NCBI RefSeq assembly: GCF_017742835.1
Contig: NZ_CP072392.1
Span: forward strand, 2,030,385-2,094,384
Direction of reading: 5' to 3'
DNA: 64,000 nucleotides
DNA from: Aquabacter sp. L1I39
Lineage (GTDB): Bacteria; Pseudomonadota; Alphaproteobacteria; Rhizobiales; Xanthobacteraceae
Position 1 is the stretch's first letter, and each line of letters begins with the position of its first letter. Below, in pieces: positions 1 through 7,470 of this stretch. Made by a program: the position numbers and the translations under genes. Below the pieces are notes generated by a model. It was not told the DNA's origin and searched no databases. It saw only the letters and a program-made list of their open reading frames with translations.

Positions 1-1287
1 GCGGGCATGCAGGCTCGCCAGCCCCTCCCGTCGGCGGGCAATGTGGAGGGCCTGGGTGCGCAGATAGCCGGCCCGCGCGGCTTCCATGCGCGAGGACAGG
101 GTGGCGAGCCGATCCGCCCGCCGGCCCGCCAATGCCTGCGCGGCGCGCTCCAGCCGGGCGCAGAGCACCTGCGTGCGCTCGCCGTACCGGTCCAGGCGCC
201 CCCGCAGCACATGGGGCGAAAGTCGCCCATGGGCAGCCTGGAAGCGCAGCCGGTGGGCGCTGGCATTGGCCGACAAGCCGCGCGGCAGGCGGGCACCGGC
301 GAGGTCCAGCCGCTGCCGGCGATCGGCCAGCAGGGTTTCCGCCGTGGGCAGCAGGCGCGAGAGCGCCCGAAACTCTGCCCGCGCCCGCTCCAACTGGCGG
401 CGGGGCGCAGCGCGCAGGCGCGTGGCGAGGCGGTCCAGCCCGTTCAGCAGCTCGGCGCGCACCGGCACCGCCATTTCGGCAGCGGCGGTGGGGGTGGGCG
501 CGCGCACATCGGCGGCGAAATCGATGAGGGTGACGTCGGTCTCGTGCCCCACGGCGGAGATGAGCGGGATCTGGCTCTCCGCCGCCGCCCGCACCACCAT
601 TTCTTCCGAGAAGCCCAAGAGGTCTTCCAGCGAGCCGCCGCCCCGCGCCACGATGAGCACGTCGGGACGGGGCACCGGGCCGTCGGGGGACAGCGCATTG
701 AAGCCACGAATGGCGGCGCTCACCTCGGCGGCGCAGGTGTCCCCCTGCACCCGCACGGGCCAGACGATGACGCGGCGGGGGAAGCGATCCCCGAGCCGAT
801 GAAGAATATCGCGGATGACCGCGCCCGTGGGCGAGGTGACGATGCCGATCACCCGCGGCAGATAGGGCAGCGGCACCTTGCGGCCGACATCGAACAGGCC
901 TTCCAGCGCGAGGCGCGTCTTGCGCTCCTCCAGCATGGCCATGATGGCGCCGGCACCGGCAAATTCCAGCGCCTCGATGACGATCTGGTAGCCGGACTTG
1001 CCGGGATAGGTGGTGAGCCGGCCGATGGCCACCACTTCCAGCCCCTCCTCCGGGCGCACCTTCAGGCGGCCGAACGTGCCCTTCCAGACCACCGCATCGA
1101 GGCGCGCGCCCGCGTCCTTCAGGGAGAAATAGGCGTGGCCGGAGGAATGGGGACCGCGATAGCCGGAAATCTCGCCCCGCACCCGCACATGGCCATAGGC
1201 GTCCTCCACCGTGCGCCGGAGCGCCATGGACAGTTCGGTGACGCTCCATTCGGGCGCGTTGGCGGTAGGCGGGGAGAGGGCAACCAT
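1..1287 (-). CDS. xseA: Exodeoxyribonuclease VII large subunit (3' end outside window)
   Basis: Large subunit of exonuclease VII, which with XseB degrades single-stranded DNA to oligonucleotides in the cytoplasm. Read on the minus strand the frame is open from an ATG at 1287 to the window edge (429 codons, no stop). The N-terminus carries the OB-fold region (residues about 10-110, including EWSVTELS and [20 protein letters not shown]). The catalytic region follows with the family signatures [28 protein letters not shown] and [14 protein letters not shown]. The coiled-coil C-terminal part is Arg/Ala-rich and is cut by the left edge. It is divergent from purD across 131 bp. A long open frame on the opposite strand is an antisense shadow. 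Confidence 0.95.
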   Translation of the reverse strand, partial: MVALSPPTANAPEWSVTELSMALRRTVEDAYGHVRVRGEISGYRGPHSSGHAYFSLKDAGARLDAVVWKGTFGRLKVRPEEGLEVVAIGRLTTYPGKSGYQIVIEALEFAGAGAIMAMLEERKTRLALEGLFDVGRKVPLPYLPRVIGIVTSPTGAVIRDILHRLGDRFPRRVIVWPVRVQGDTCAAEVSAAIRGFNALSPDGPVPRPDVLIVARGGGSLEDLLGFSEEMVVRAAAESQIPLISAVGHETDVTLIDFAADVRAPTPTAAAEMAVPVRAELLNGLDRLATRLRAAPRRQLERARAEFRALSRLLPTAETLLADRRQRLDLAGARLPRGLSANASAHRLRFQAAHGRLSPHVLRGRLDRYGERTQVLCARLERAAQALAGRRADRLATLSSRMEAARAGYLRTQALHIARRREGLASLHAR

Positions 1288-1418
1288 GGAATCACGGAAC
1301 GGTGGACAACGATGACAAGAGCATAACGCTTTCACCTCTCATGCGGAGAGCGCATTGCCTTTTCTCTTGTTTGCCGGGCCTCAAGCCGATAGCGAAACTG
1401 AAACGGGAGAGATGCCTG

Positions 1419-2675
1419 ATGAATGTTCTGCTCCTCGGCTCCGGTGGCCGCGAACATGCTCTTGCTTGGAAGCTGGCCCAGAGTCCGAACATGGGGCAGT
1501 TCTACGCCCTCCCCGGAAATCCCGGCATTGCCGATTATGCCGAGGTGGTGGAAGGCATTCCCCTCTCCGCCCACGACACCCTGGTGAAGTGGTGCCGCGA
1601 CCATGCCATCGCATTCGTGGTGGTCGGCCCGGAAGCGCCGCTGGTGGCGGGCCTCGTGGACCGGCTGAACGAAGCCGGCATCCTCGCCTTCGGCCCCACG
1701 GCGGCCGCCGCGCGCCTGGAGGGCTCCAAACTATTCACCAAGGAATTGTGCCGGGCTTATGGCATCCCCACCGCCGGCTTTGCCCGCTTCACCTCCCCCG
1801 AGGCGGCCTCCGCCTATGTGAAGGGGGAGCGTCTGCCCATTGTGGTCAAAGCCGACGGCCTGATGGCCGGCAAGGGCGTGGTGGTGGCGCTCAATCTGGA
1901 AGAGGCGGTCTCCGCCATCGAGCAGGTGTTCGCCGCCGGCGGCCAGGAAGTGCTGATCGAGGAATTCATGGAAGGCGAGGAGGCCAGCCTCTTCTGCCTC
2001 GTGGATGGCGAGACCGTGGTGCCCTTCGGCAGCGCCCAGGACCACAAGCGCGCCTTCGACGGCGACCTCGGCCCCAATACGGGCGGCATGGGCGCCTATT
2101 CGCCCGCCCCGGTGCTGACCCCGGAACTGGAAGCTCGCGCCATCGCCGAGATCGTGGTGCCCACCGCCAAGGCCATGGTGAAGGAAGGCGCGCCCTATCG
2201 CGGCATCCTCTATGCCGGCCTCATGCTCACCTCGGCCGGCCCCAAGCTGGTGGAATATAATTGCCGCTTCGGCGACCCGGAATGCCAGGTGCTGATGCCG
2301 CGCTTCACCGGCGACCTCCTGGACGTGCTCGCGGCCACCGCCGCCGGGCGCCTCGCCTCCGTGGACGTCACCTGGTCCGACGAAACCGCCATCACGGTGG
2401 TGTATGCCAGCCGGGGCTATCCCGGTGCCCATAAGACCGGCAACGAGATTGTCGGCCTCGAAGCCGCCGGCGAGGGCGAAGGCGTCATCATCTTCCAGGC
2501 CGGCACCAAGCGGCTCGGCAACAAGATCGTGTCCAATGGCGGGCGGGTGCTGAACGTCACCGCCACCGGCGCCTCCCTGAAGGAGGCACGCGATCGTGCC
2601 TATGCGGCGGCCGAGCGGATCGAATGGCCCGGCGGCTTCTATCGGAACGATATCGGCTGGCGTGCCTTGAAATAG
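1419..2675 (+). CDS. purD: Phosphoribosylamine-glycine ligase (GARS)
   Basis: Second step of de novo purine synthesis: ATP-dependent joining of glycine to 5-phosphoribosylamine in the cytoplasm. The 418-residue product has the usual family length. It starts [20 protein letters not shown] (N-terminal domain), has an ATP-grasp domain in the middle ([14 protein letters not shown], then the [12 protein letters not shown] loop) and the signature [10 protein letters not shown], followed by the small C-terminal domain. The ATG at 1419 was chosen because GGGAGA lies 8 nt upstream and family members begin here; the frame stays open further upstream to 1302 without a better start. The following hydrolase gene begins 59 bp downstream. 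Confidence 0.97.
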   Translation: MNVLLLGSGGREHALAWKLAQSPNMGQFYALPGNPGIADYAEVVEGIPLSAHDTLVKWCRDHAIAFVVVGPEAPLVAGLVDRLNEAGILAFGPTAAAARLEGSKLFTKELCRAYGIPTAGFARFTSPEAASAYVKGERLPIVVKADGLMAGKGVVVALNLEEAVSAIEQVFAAGGQEVLIEEFMEGEEASLFCLVDGETVVPFGSAQDHKRAFDGDLGPNTGGMGAYSPAPVLTPELEARAIAEIVVPTAKAMVKEGAPYRGILYAGLMLTSAGPKLVEYNCRFGDPECQVLMPRFTGDLLDVLAATAAGRLASVDVTWSDETAITVVYASRGYPGAHKTGNEIVGLEAAGEGEGVIIFQAGTKRLGNKIVSNGGRVLNVTATGASLKEARDRAYAAAERIEWPGGFYRNDIGWRALK

Positions 2676-2734
2676 GCGTACGGGCGAGCGGGACGCAGAG
2701 CCCGGCGCCCTCCATATGGACGCAGGAGGACACC

Positions 2735-3637
2735 GTGCCTGATCTTGCCGATCTCTTTCCCGGCTTTGAGTCCCGCAATGTGGACACCCCCGCCGGGCGC
2801 ATCTTCGCCCGGGTCGGCGGCGAGGGCCCTCCCCTCCTTCTTCTGCACGGTTTTCCGCAGACGGGCGTCATGTGGCACAAGGTGGTCCCCGCTTTGGCCA
2901 AGACCCACCGCCTCGTCATCCCCGATCTGCCTGGCTATGGCTGGAGCGCCGCCCCCGAGCCGGGCCGCGACCACGCCCCCTATTCCAAGCGCGCCATGGC
3001 GGCGGCGCTGGTTCACGTCATGGAAGACCTCGGCCACGCCCATTTCGCGCTCGCTGGTCATGATCGCGGCGCGCGCGTCGGCTATCGGCTGGCGCTGGAT
3101 GCCCCGGGTCGGGTGGACCGTCTGGCGGTGCTGGACATCGTGCCTACCTTGACCATGTGGCACGGCATGGACCGGGCCCGCGCCCTCCAGGTCTATCACT
3201 GGGCCTTCCTCGCCCAGCCCCATCCCTTGCCGGAGAAGATGATCGGCGCCGACCCCGCCTTCTTCCTGGACTGGACCCTGGCCAGTTGGACCGCCGCGAA
3301 GGATCTCTCCGCCTTCGATCCCCGCGCCCACGCCCATTACCGCGCGGCTTTTTCCTCGCCCGACCATATCCGCGCCTGCTGCGAGGATTATCGCGCCGGG
3401 GCCACCATCGACCTCGCCCATGACGAGGCGGACCTGGCCGCCGGCCGGCAAATCGATTGCGAAGTCCTGGCGGTGTGGGGCGCGGCGGGCATTCCCAGCC
3501 GAGGCGTCAGTCCGCTGGACGCCTGGAAGGTGTTCGCCCCCAAGCGCCGGGGCGGCCCGGTGGAGGCCGGGCATTTCATATGCGAGGAGGCGCCCGAGGC
3601 GGTGAGCGCGGCGCTTCAGGACTTCTTCAGCGCATGA
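2735..3637 (+). CDS. Fluoroacetate dehalogenase-type alpha/beta hydrolase
   Basis: Predicted haloacetate/fluoroacetate dehalogenase, hydrolysing haloacetates to glycolate and halide. With the GTG start at 2735 (AGGAGGA 4 nt upstream) the 300-residue protein has the nucleophile Asp110 in GHDRG, Arg111 and Arg114, Asp134, His155-Trp156, Tyr219 and catalytic His280. These are the residues, at the same numbers, that define the Rhodopseudomonas/Burkholderia fluoroacetate dehalogenases: the triad (110/134/280), the carboxylate-binding arginines and the fluoride pocket (155/156/219). That match also supports the start. The oxyanion segment HGFPQTG (38-44) is typical. Epoxide hydrolases share the fold but lack the His-Trp pair. 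No fluoride exporter gene or fluoride riboswitch is adjacent. The last 11 bp overlap the convergent membrane-protein gene. Confidence 0.85.
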   Translation: MPDLADLFPGFESRNVDTPAGRIFARVGGEGPPLLLLHGFPQTGVMWHKVVPALAKTHRLVIPDLPGYGWSAAPEPGRDHAPYSKRAMAAALVHVMEDLGHAHFALAGHDRGARVGYRLALDAPGRVDRLAVLDIVPTLTMWHGMDRARALQVYHWAFLAQPHPLPEKMIGADPAFFLDWTLASWTAAKDLSAFDPRAHAHYRAAFSSPDHIRACCEDYRAGATIDLAHDEADLAAGRQIDCEVLAVWGAAGIPSRGVSPLDAWKVFAPKRRGGPVEAGHFICEEAPEAVSAALQDFFSA

Positions 3638-3995
3638 GGGCGACCCGCCGAGCGCCGCCAAAGCCGACGAGATAGAGCCCGATATAGGTGGCGATGGTCG
3701 CCCCCACCGCGCCGGCCGCCCAGATGCCTGTGGCCAGCAGCCAGTCGATGGGACCGCCCAGGTCTTCCAGCCGCGAACTGGTGATGAACAGCATGAACCA
3801 GATGCCGACGAAGCCGCCGGCAAGGCCCACCAATTCAGACCAAACCAGCCGCCGCGCATCGAGCCCGCGCTCGCGCACCAGGATCATCAAGAGGCCGAGG
3901 GCGCAGGTCACCACGAACAGGACAAGCGGCCAGAAGGTGCGGCCGAGGATTTCCTGGAACACCGCCAGGAACACCATGGGATCAAGGTCTTTCAT
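3627..3995 (-). CDS. Small three-helix membrane protein of the sulfide locus
   Basis: A 122-residue integral membrane protein with predicted helices near residues 18-38, 52-74 and 84-112 and an Arg-rich loop between the first two ([10 protein letters not shown]). AAGGAG sits 6-7 nt before the ATG at 3995. It is the last gene of the SLAC1-SQR-membrane protein series and starts 11 nt after the SQR stop, so co-transcription is very likely. I cannot assign a biochemical function. It resembles the uncharacterised DUF5368-type proteins that I associate with sulfide:quinone oxidoreductase genes, but that family assignment is from memory. A role in anchoring or supporting SQR at the membrane is a guess from context. 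Confidence 0.75.
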   Translation of the reverse strand: MKDLDPMVFLAVFQEILGRTFWPLVLFVVTCALGLLMILVRERGLDARRLVWSELVGLAGGFVGIWFMLFITSSRLEDLGGPIDWLLATGIWAAGAVGATIATYIGLYLVGFGGARRVALMR

Positions 3996-4006
3996 GGCTC
4001 ACTCCT

Positions 4007-5344
4007 TCAGGCGAGGCCGCGCAGCATGGAAATGTAGGTGGGCTTCAGCGCAATCTCCTTCATGACCCAGGAGATCCACAGCTCCTCCAGCGGCGCGATG
4101 ATGCCGGGGAAGGAGGGGGTAAGGTTGTTCTCGTAGTCGAACTCCACCAGCATGGCCTGGCCGATGCGCGTGATGAGGGGACACGAGGTGTAGCCGTTAT
4201 AGACCGCCGTGGAGGTGCCACCCGTCAGTGTCGCCACCAGATGGTCCAGGGCCACCGGCACTTGCCATTTGACCGAGGCCGCGGTCTTGCCCTTGGGCAC
4301 GCCGGCCACGTCGCCGACACCGAACACGTTGGGGAACCTTTTGTGCCGCAAGGTGGAGCGGTCCACCTCCATCCAGCCGTCGGCCGCGAACGGGCCGGTG
4401 GTCCAGGGCAGCGGCGAGTTGCGCACCGCTGCCGGGGCGCGCATGGGCGGGATGACATTGGTGAAGTCGTAGCCGATCTCCACCGGGCCGTTGGGGGTGG
4501 CGAAGGTGGCAATCTTGCGGCCCGGATCGATGGCCGTCATCACGTGGTTGTAGGCCACCTTCACGCCGCGGTCCTGGAACAGCATGCGCACCTTCTCGGA
4601 GACGATGGGCACGCTGAACAGCGTGGTGTTCTGCGCCGCATAGACCAACTCCGCTTTCCCCCGCATGCCGCGCTGGCGCAGGGTGTCGTCGGTGATGAAG
4701 GTGTATTTGAGCGGCGCGCCCGCGCACTTCATCTCCGTGGCCGGCCGTCCGAACAGGCCGACGCCGCCGGTATCGGCAAAGCGCGACATTTCCTCATAGG
4801 TGGCCGCCGCCTGGTCGGGCCCGGCATAGACCGAGCCGATGCCGTTGCGGCCGATGAGCGCGAGGTCCATGCCGGCAATGCCGCCATAATTGAGCTCGAG
4901 CCCCGTGGCCACCACCAGGAAGTCGTAGGGCACCGCACGCCCGGAGGCGGTGACCAGCTTGTTGCCCACCGGATCGAACTCGGCCACCGCCTCCTCGATC
5001 CACTCCACGCCGCGCGGCACATAGGCGCCGGTCGGCGACACCGAATAGGCGGGCGGCTTCAGGCCGGCCGCGATCAGCGTGAAGCCGGGCTGGTAATAAT
5101 GCTGCTTGCGGGCATCCACCAGGGTGATGGTGGCGCCGGTGAGGCGCTCCGCAAGCCGGGAGGCCGCCGCAAGGCCGGCGGCGCCGGCGCCCGCAATCAC
5201 GATGCGCGCCTTGGTGTCCACCGGGGCGGCCAATACCCGCCCTCCAGCCAGGGCGGCGGCCGCCAGGGCGCCGCCCAGCTTCAGGACCTGGCGGCGGCGA
5301 AGACCCCGTTGTGCGCCCTTTTGGGGATCATGAAATCCAGGCAT
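4007..5344 (-). CDS. sqr: Sulfide:quinone oxidoreductase, type II, with Tat-like leader
   Basis: Flavoprotein expected to oxidise sulfide to sulfane sulfur and pass electrons to membrane quinone. The 445-residue product has an FAD-binding motif GAGAAG (52-57) and the two redox cysteines in MKCAGAPLK (Cys207) and GYTSCPLIT (Cys388). The latter context, followed by an EFDY segment, matches the mitochondrial-type (type II) SQRs rather than the classical phototroph type. An N-terminal LRRRQVLKLGG stretch (15-25) and a hydrophobic Ala-rich segment look like a twin-arginine export signal, placing the enzyme on the periplasmic side. The ATG at 5344 has GGGAG 5 nt upstream; the frame continues upstream but only inside the preceding gene. 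It lies 64 bp downstream of the SLAC1-type channel. Confidence 0.9.
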   Translation of the reverse strand: MPGFHDPQKGAQRGLRRRQVLKLGGALAAAALAGGRVLAAPVDTKARIVIAGAGAAGLAAASRLAERLTGATITLVDARKQHYYQPGFTLIAAGLKPPAYSVSPTGAYVPRGVEWIEEAVAEFDPVGNKLVTASGRAVPYDFLVVATGLELNYGGIAGMDLALIGRNGIGSVYAGPDQAAATYEEMSRFADTGGVGLFGRPATEMKCAGAPLKYTFITDDTLRQRGMRGKAELVYAAQNTTLFSVPIVSEKVRMLFQDRGVKVAYNHVMTAIDPGRKIATFATPNGPVEIGYDFTNVIPPMRAPAAVRNSPLPWTTGPFAADGWMEVDRSTLRHKRFPNVFGVGDVAGVPKGKTAASVKWQVPVALDHLVATLTGGTSTAVYNGYTSCPLITRIGQAMLVEFDYENNLTPSFPGIIAPLEELWISWVMKEIALKPTYISMLRGLA

Positions 5345-5408
5345 GTTTACTCCCTTCGATGGTCGCTTTTTTGCTTTTGGAGCTTGGGCAGCGCTGGCGC
5401 TGCCCCGA

Positions 5409-6401
5409 TCAGGTTTCCGGAGCGACCAGATGGCCCTGCCATGCGGCGCGCAGCGTCGCCGCCGTGACCAAGGCGAGCAGTGCGGTCGCCACCAGGAGGA
5501 CCACCCAGGCGAAAAAGGCCGCCATTGGATCGGGGAAGGCGCGCACATAAAACTGGGTAGCGATGGCGAAGGCGGCGGTCGGGAAGGTCCAGGCCCACCA
5601 CGACACCGCGAATGGAATCTTCACCAGTTGCTGCGCCAGGGTGGCGAGCGCCAGTGCCACCATTGCCGCAAAGCCGAACAGCGCCAGCGCCGCCTCGCCG
5701 AACTGCCCGGTCAGCCGCACCAGGGCGATCAGGGCCACCGAAGGCGGGGCGAGCAGGATGACCAGGCTCGGCCGCAGACGGGGCGGCAAAGGCGGCCCCA
5801 CGATCAGCCGGTAGAGGATGGCCGGCTGGACGATCACCCACAGCAGGACGCCGATGCCGAACAGCATCCAGCTGATGTGCGGGAAGCCCAGGGTGACGCC
5901 CACGGTGGGGGCGAGCACGTTCCCGACCAGGGGAATGAGAAGCGGCGGGGTGAGGGCAGCGGCTTCGCGCGGCGCCGTTACGAGCCCCCGCAGGATCCAC
6001 ACGCCGATTCCCACATGGACGACCACTGCCGTCAGCCACAGGTCGCGTGCAAATTCCGGCAGGTAGCGGAACAAGCCGGCGGACAGAATCATAAGGCCTA
6101 TGGTAAAGGCGCCCGCGAATGCAGACCGCACCGGGTGGCGCAGATCTTCGCGGAGCGCTTCGGGATGTTGAGCGGCGCGGACAAGGTGAAGCAAGGTGAC
6201 CAGCAGCCAGGTGACAAGGGCTGCAGCCAGAAGCGCTTCCCCCACCAGGGCCGGCGCACCGAGCACATGCGCTGCCTCCCGCCAGGCAAGACCGCCACCG
6301 CCAAGTCCCATGGGCGCCGCGAACAGGGGCAAGGGCAGATGGGCAAGGCTCCCTCTCCCTGCGGCATGGGCCGCCTGGGGGGTCGCAGACGTCGGCAGCA
6401 T
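5409..6401 (-). CDS. SLAC1/TDT-family anion channel or exporter
   Basis: A 330-residue membrane protein of the SLAC1/TehA (tellurite-resistance/dicarboxylate transporter) family, with about ten hydrophobic helices starting with a FAAPMGLGGGGLAW segment like the first helix of TehA-type channels. Family members move small anions: sulfite in fungal SSU1, nitrate or chloride in plant SLAC1, malate in yeast. The ATG at 6401 is supported by AAGGAGGA 9 nt upstream. The gene is first in the operon with sqr and divergent from a sulfide-sensing repressor, so export of a sulfur anion (sulfite, hydrosulfide or another sulfide-oxidation product) is the best contextual guess. The substrate cannot be read from sequence. 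Confidence 0.85.
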   Translation of the reverse strand: MLPTSATPQAAHAAGRGSLAHLPLPLFAAPMGLGGGGLAWREAAHVLGAPALVGEALLAAALVTWLLVTLLHLVRAAQHPEALREDLRHPVRSAFAGAFTIGLMILSAGLFRYLPEFARDLWLTAVVVHVGIGVWILRGLVTAPREAAALTPPLLIPLVGNVLAPTVGVTLGFPHISWMLFGIGVLLWVIVQPAILYRLIVGPPLPPRLRPSLVILLAPPSVALIALVRLTGQFGEAALALFGFAAMVALALATLAQQLVKIPFAVSWWAWTFPTAAFAIATQFYVRAFPDPMAAFFAWVVLLVATALLALVTAATLRAAWQGHLVAPET

Positions 6402-6537
6402 GGCGGCATTCCTCCTTCGGCATGGCCCGGTCCGGGCACATGGCGCCTCCCCCTGCAGTGCGGAAGGCTGGACCCTGGTGAGGCCAGGAAGCTGCAGGCA
6501 CGGAACGCCTTCTTTACGTAACATTCAATTCTGTTAA

Positions 6538-6553
6538 ATTCAATACTATGAAT
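6538..6553. promoter_or_regulatory. SqrR/BigR-type operator ATTC-N8-GAAT
   Basis: The 146-bp space between the channel gene and the repressor gene holds ATTCAATACTATGAAT at 6538-6553, an exact ATTC-N8-GAAT palindrome, the form described for the sulfide/persulfide sensor SqrR. It spans the repressor's own ATG (6548-6550), so binding would block both start codon and transcription start. A second ATTCAA half-site lies at 6523-6528, 15 bp away. The local stretch is strikingly AT-rich compared with its surroundings. Confidence 0.75.
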
Positions 6554-6913
6554 GTCTCAGATCTACTCCCCGCTGCGGAACGTGCGGCCGAACTCATGCG
6601 CAGCCTGTCCCATCCACAGCGCCTTCTGGTGCTCTGCGCCCTTGCGGAGACGGAGAAATCGGTGGCGACGCTGCGGGAGGAACTGGGCATCGGGCAGGTG
6701 CCCATGTCGCAGCAATTGATGCGCCTGCGCGCCGATGGCCTCGTGGAGGCGCGGCGCGAGGGCGTTTCCATGGTCTACCGCATCGCCCGGCCCGAAGTGG
6801 CGGTGATCGTCCAGGCCCTGCACAAGGCGTTCTGCGCCGAGACCTGCGTCGAGATGCCCGAGGTGACGGACGATGCGGGGGGGACGGCCGGGCGGCCGGC
6901 GGAGCGCGGCTGA
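6548..6913 (+). CDS. ArsR-family sulfide/persulfide-sensing repressor (SqrR/BigR type)
   Basis: A 121-residue winged-helix repressor of the ArsR family. Cys30 (in LLVLCALAE) and Cys96 (in HKAFCAETC) are 66 residues apart, the same spacing as the redox pair Cys41/Cys107 of SqrR and Cys42/Cys108 of BigR, which form a disulfide or polysulfide link on exposure to reactive sulfur. Cys100 is an extra cysteine. The recognition helix lies around VPMSQQLMRLRADGLV. The gene is divergent from the SLAC1-sqr-membrane protein operon, which it probably represses together with itself. No Shine-Dalgarno sequence is visible before the ATG at 6548, so translation may be leaderless; a later start at Met17 (6596) is possible. 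The Gly/Pro-rich C-terminal 20 residues look unstructured. Confidence 0.88.
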   Translation: MNVSDLLPAAERAAELMRSLSHPQRLLVLCALAETEKSVATLREELGIGQVPMSQQLMRLRADGLVEARREGVSMVYRIARPEVAVIVQALHKAFCAETCVEMPEVTDDAGGTAGRPAERG

Positions 6914-6972
6914 CGGGAAGCGAGCACGGGCGCGGCGCCTTTATGCGCCGGCGTCACCGGGGCAGCGGGGGG

Positions 6973-7401
6973 TCAGCGCCGGTCCTTGAAGAAATTGCGC
7001 AGCACCTCGGCGGCCTGCCGCTCGGCGATGCCGCCATAGACTTCCGGGGCATGGTGGCAGGTGGGCTGGCTGTAGAAGCGCGGGCCGCTGTCCACCGCGC
7101 CCCCCTTGGGATCGGCGGCGCCATAATAAAGCCGGCGGATACGCGCGAAGGAGATGGCCGCCGCGCACATGGCGCAGGGCTCCAGCGTCACATAGAGATC
7201 GCAGTTCACCAGCCGCTCGGCGCCCAGCGTGGCCGCGCCTGCGCGCAGCACCTGCATCTCCGCATGGGCGGTGGGATCTGAGTTTTCACGCGTGCGATTG
7301 CCGTCGCGGGCGATCACCGTGGAGCCACGCACCAGCACCGCCCCCACCGGCACCTCGCCCCGCGCGGCGGCGGCACGGGCCTCGGCCAGCGCCATCTGCA
7401 T
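6973..7401 (-). CDS. tadA: tRNA-specific adenosine deaminase
   Basis: Deaminates adenosine 34 to inosine in the anticodon of tRNA-Arg(ACG), an essential modification. The 142-residue protein has the zinc/proton-shuttle motif HAE (His46, Glu48) and the zinc ligands Cys76 and Cys79 in PCAMC, in the usual order and at the usual length. The ATG at 7401 gives MQMALAEARAAAARGEVPVG, aligning with the family start; a GTG 15 nt upstream (7416) with GGAG before it would add five residues and is an equally possible start. Divergent from rluB. Longer open frames on this strand running into rluB are antisense shadows. Confidence 0.93.
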   Translation of the reverse strand: MQMALAEARAAAARGEVPVGAVLVRGSTVIARDGNRTRENSDPTAHAEMQVLRAGAATLGAERLVNCDLYVTLEPCAMCAAAISFARIRRLYYGAADPKGGAVDSGPRFYSQPTCHHAPEVYGGIAERQAAEVLRNFFKDRR

Positions 7402-7470
7402 GAAAGTCTCGCCCACGCCGACGCTCCAGCCACCTCGTCTCGCCGCACGGATCGTGCTATCGCCCTCTCC

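Noticed and set aside
7..1326. 439-codon plus-strand frame at the left edge
   Set aside because: The opposite strand encodes xseA with all signature segments; the plus frame has no motif.
2676..2734. Fluoride riboswitch before the dehalogenase gene
   Set aside because: Only 59 bp separate it from purD and the conserved crcB-motif core is absent.
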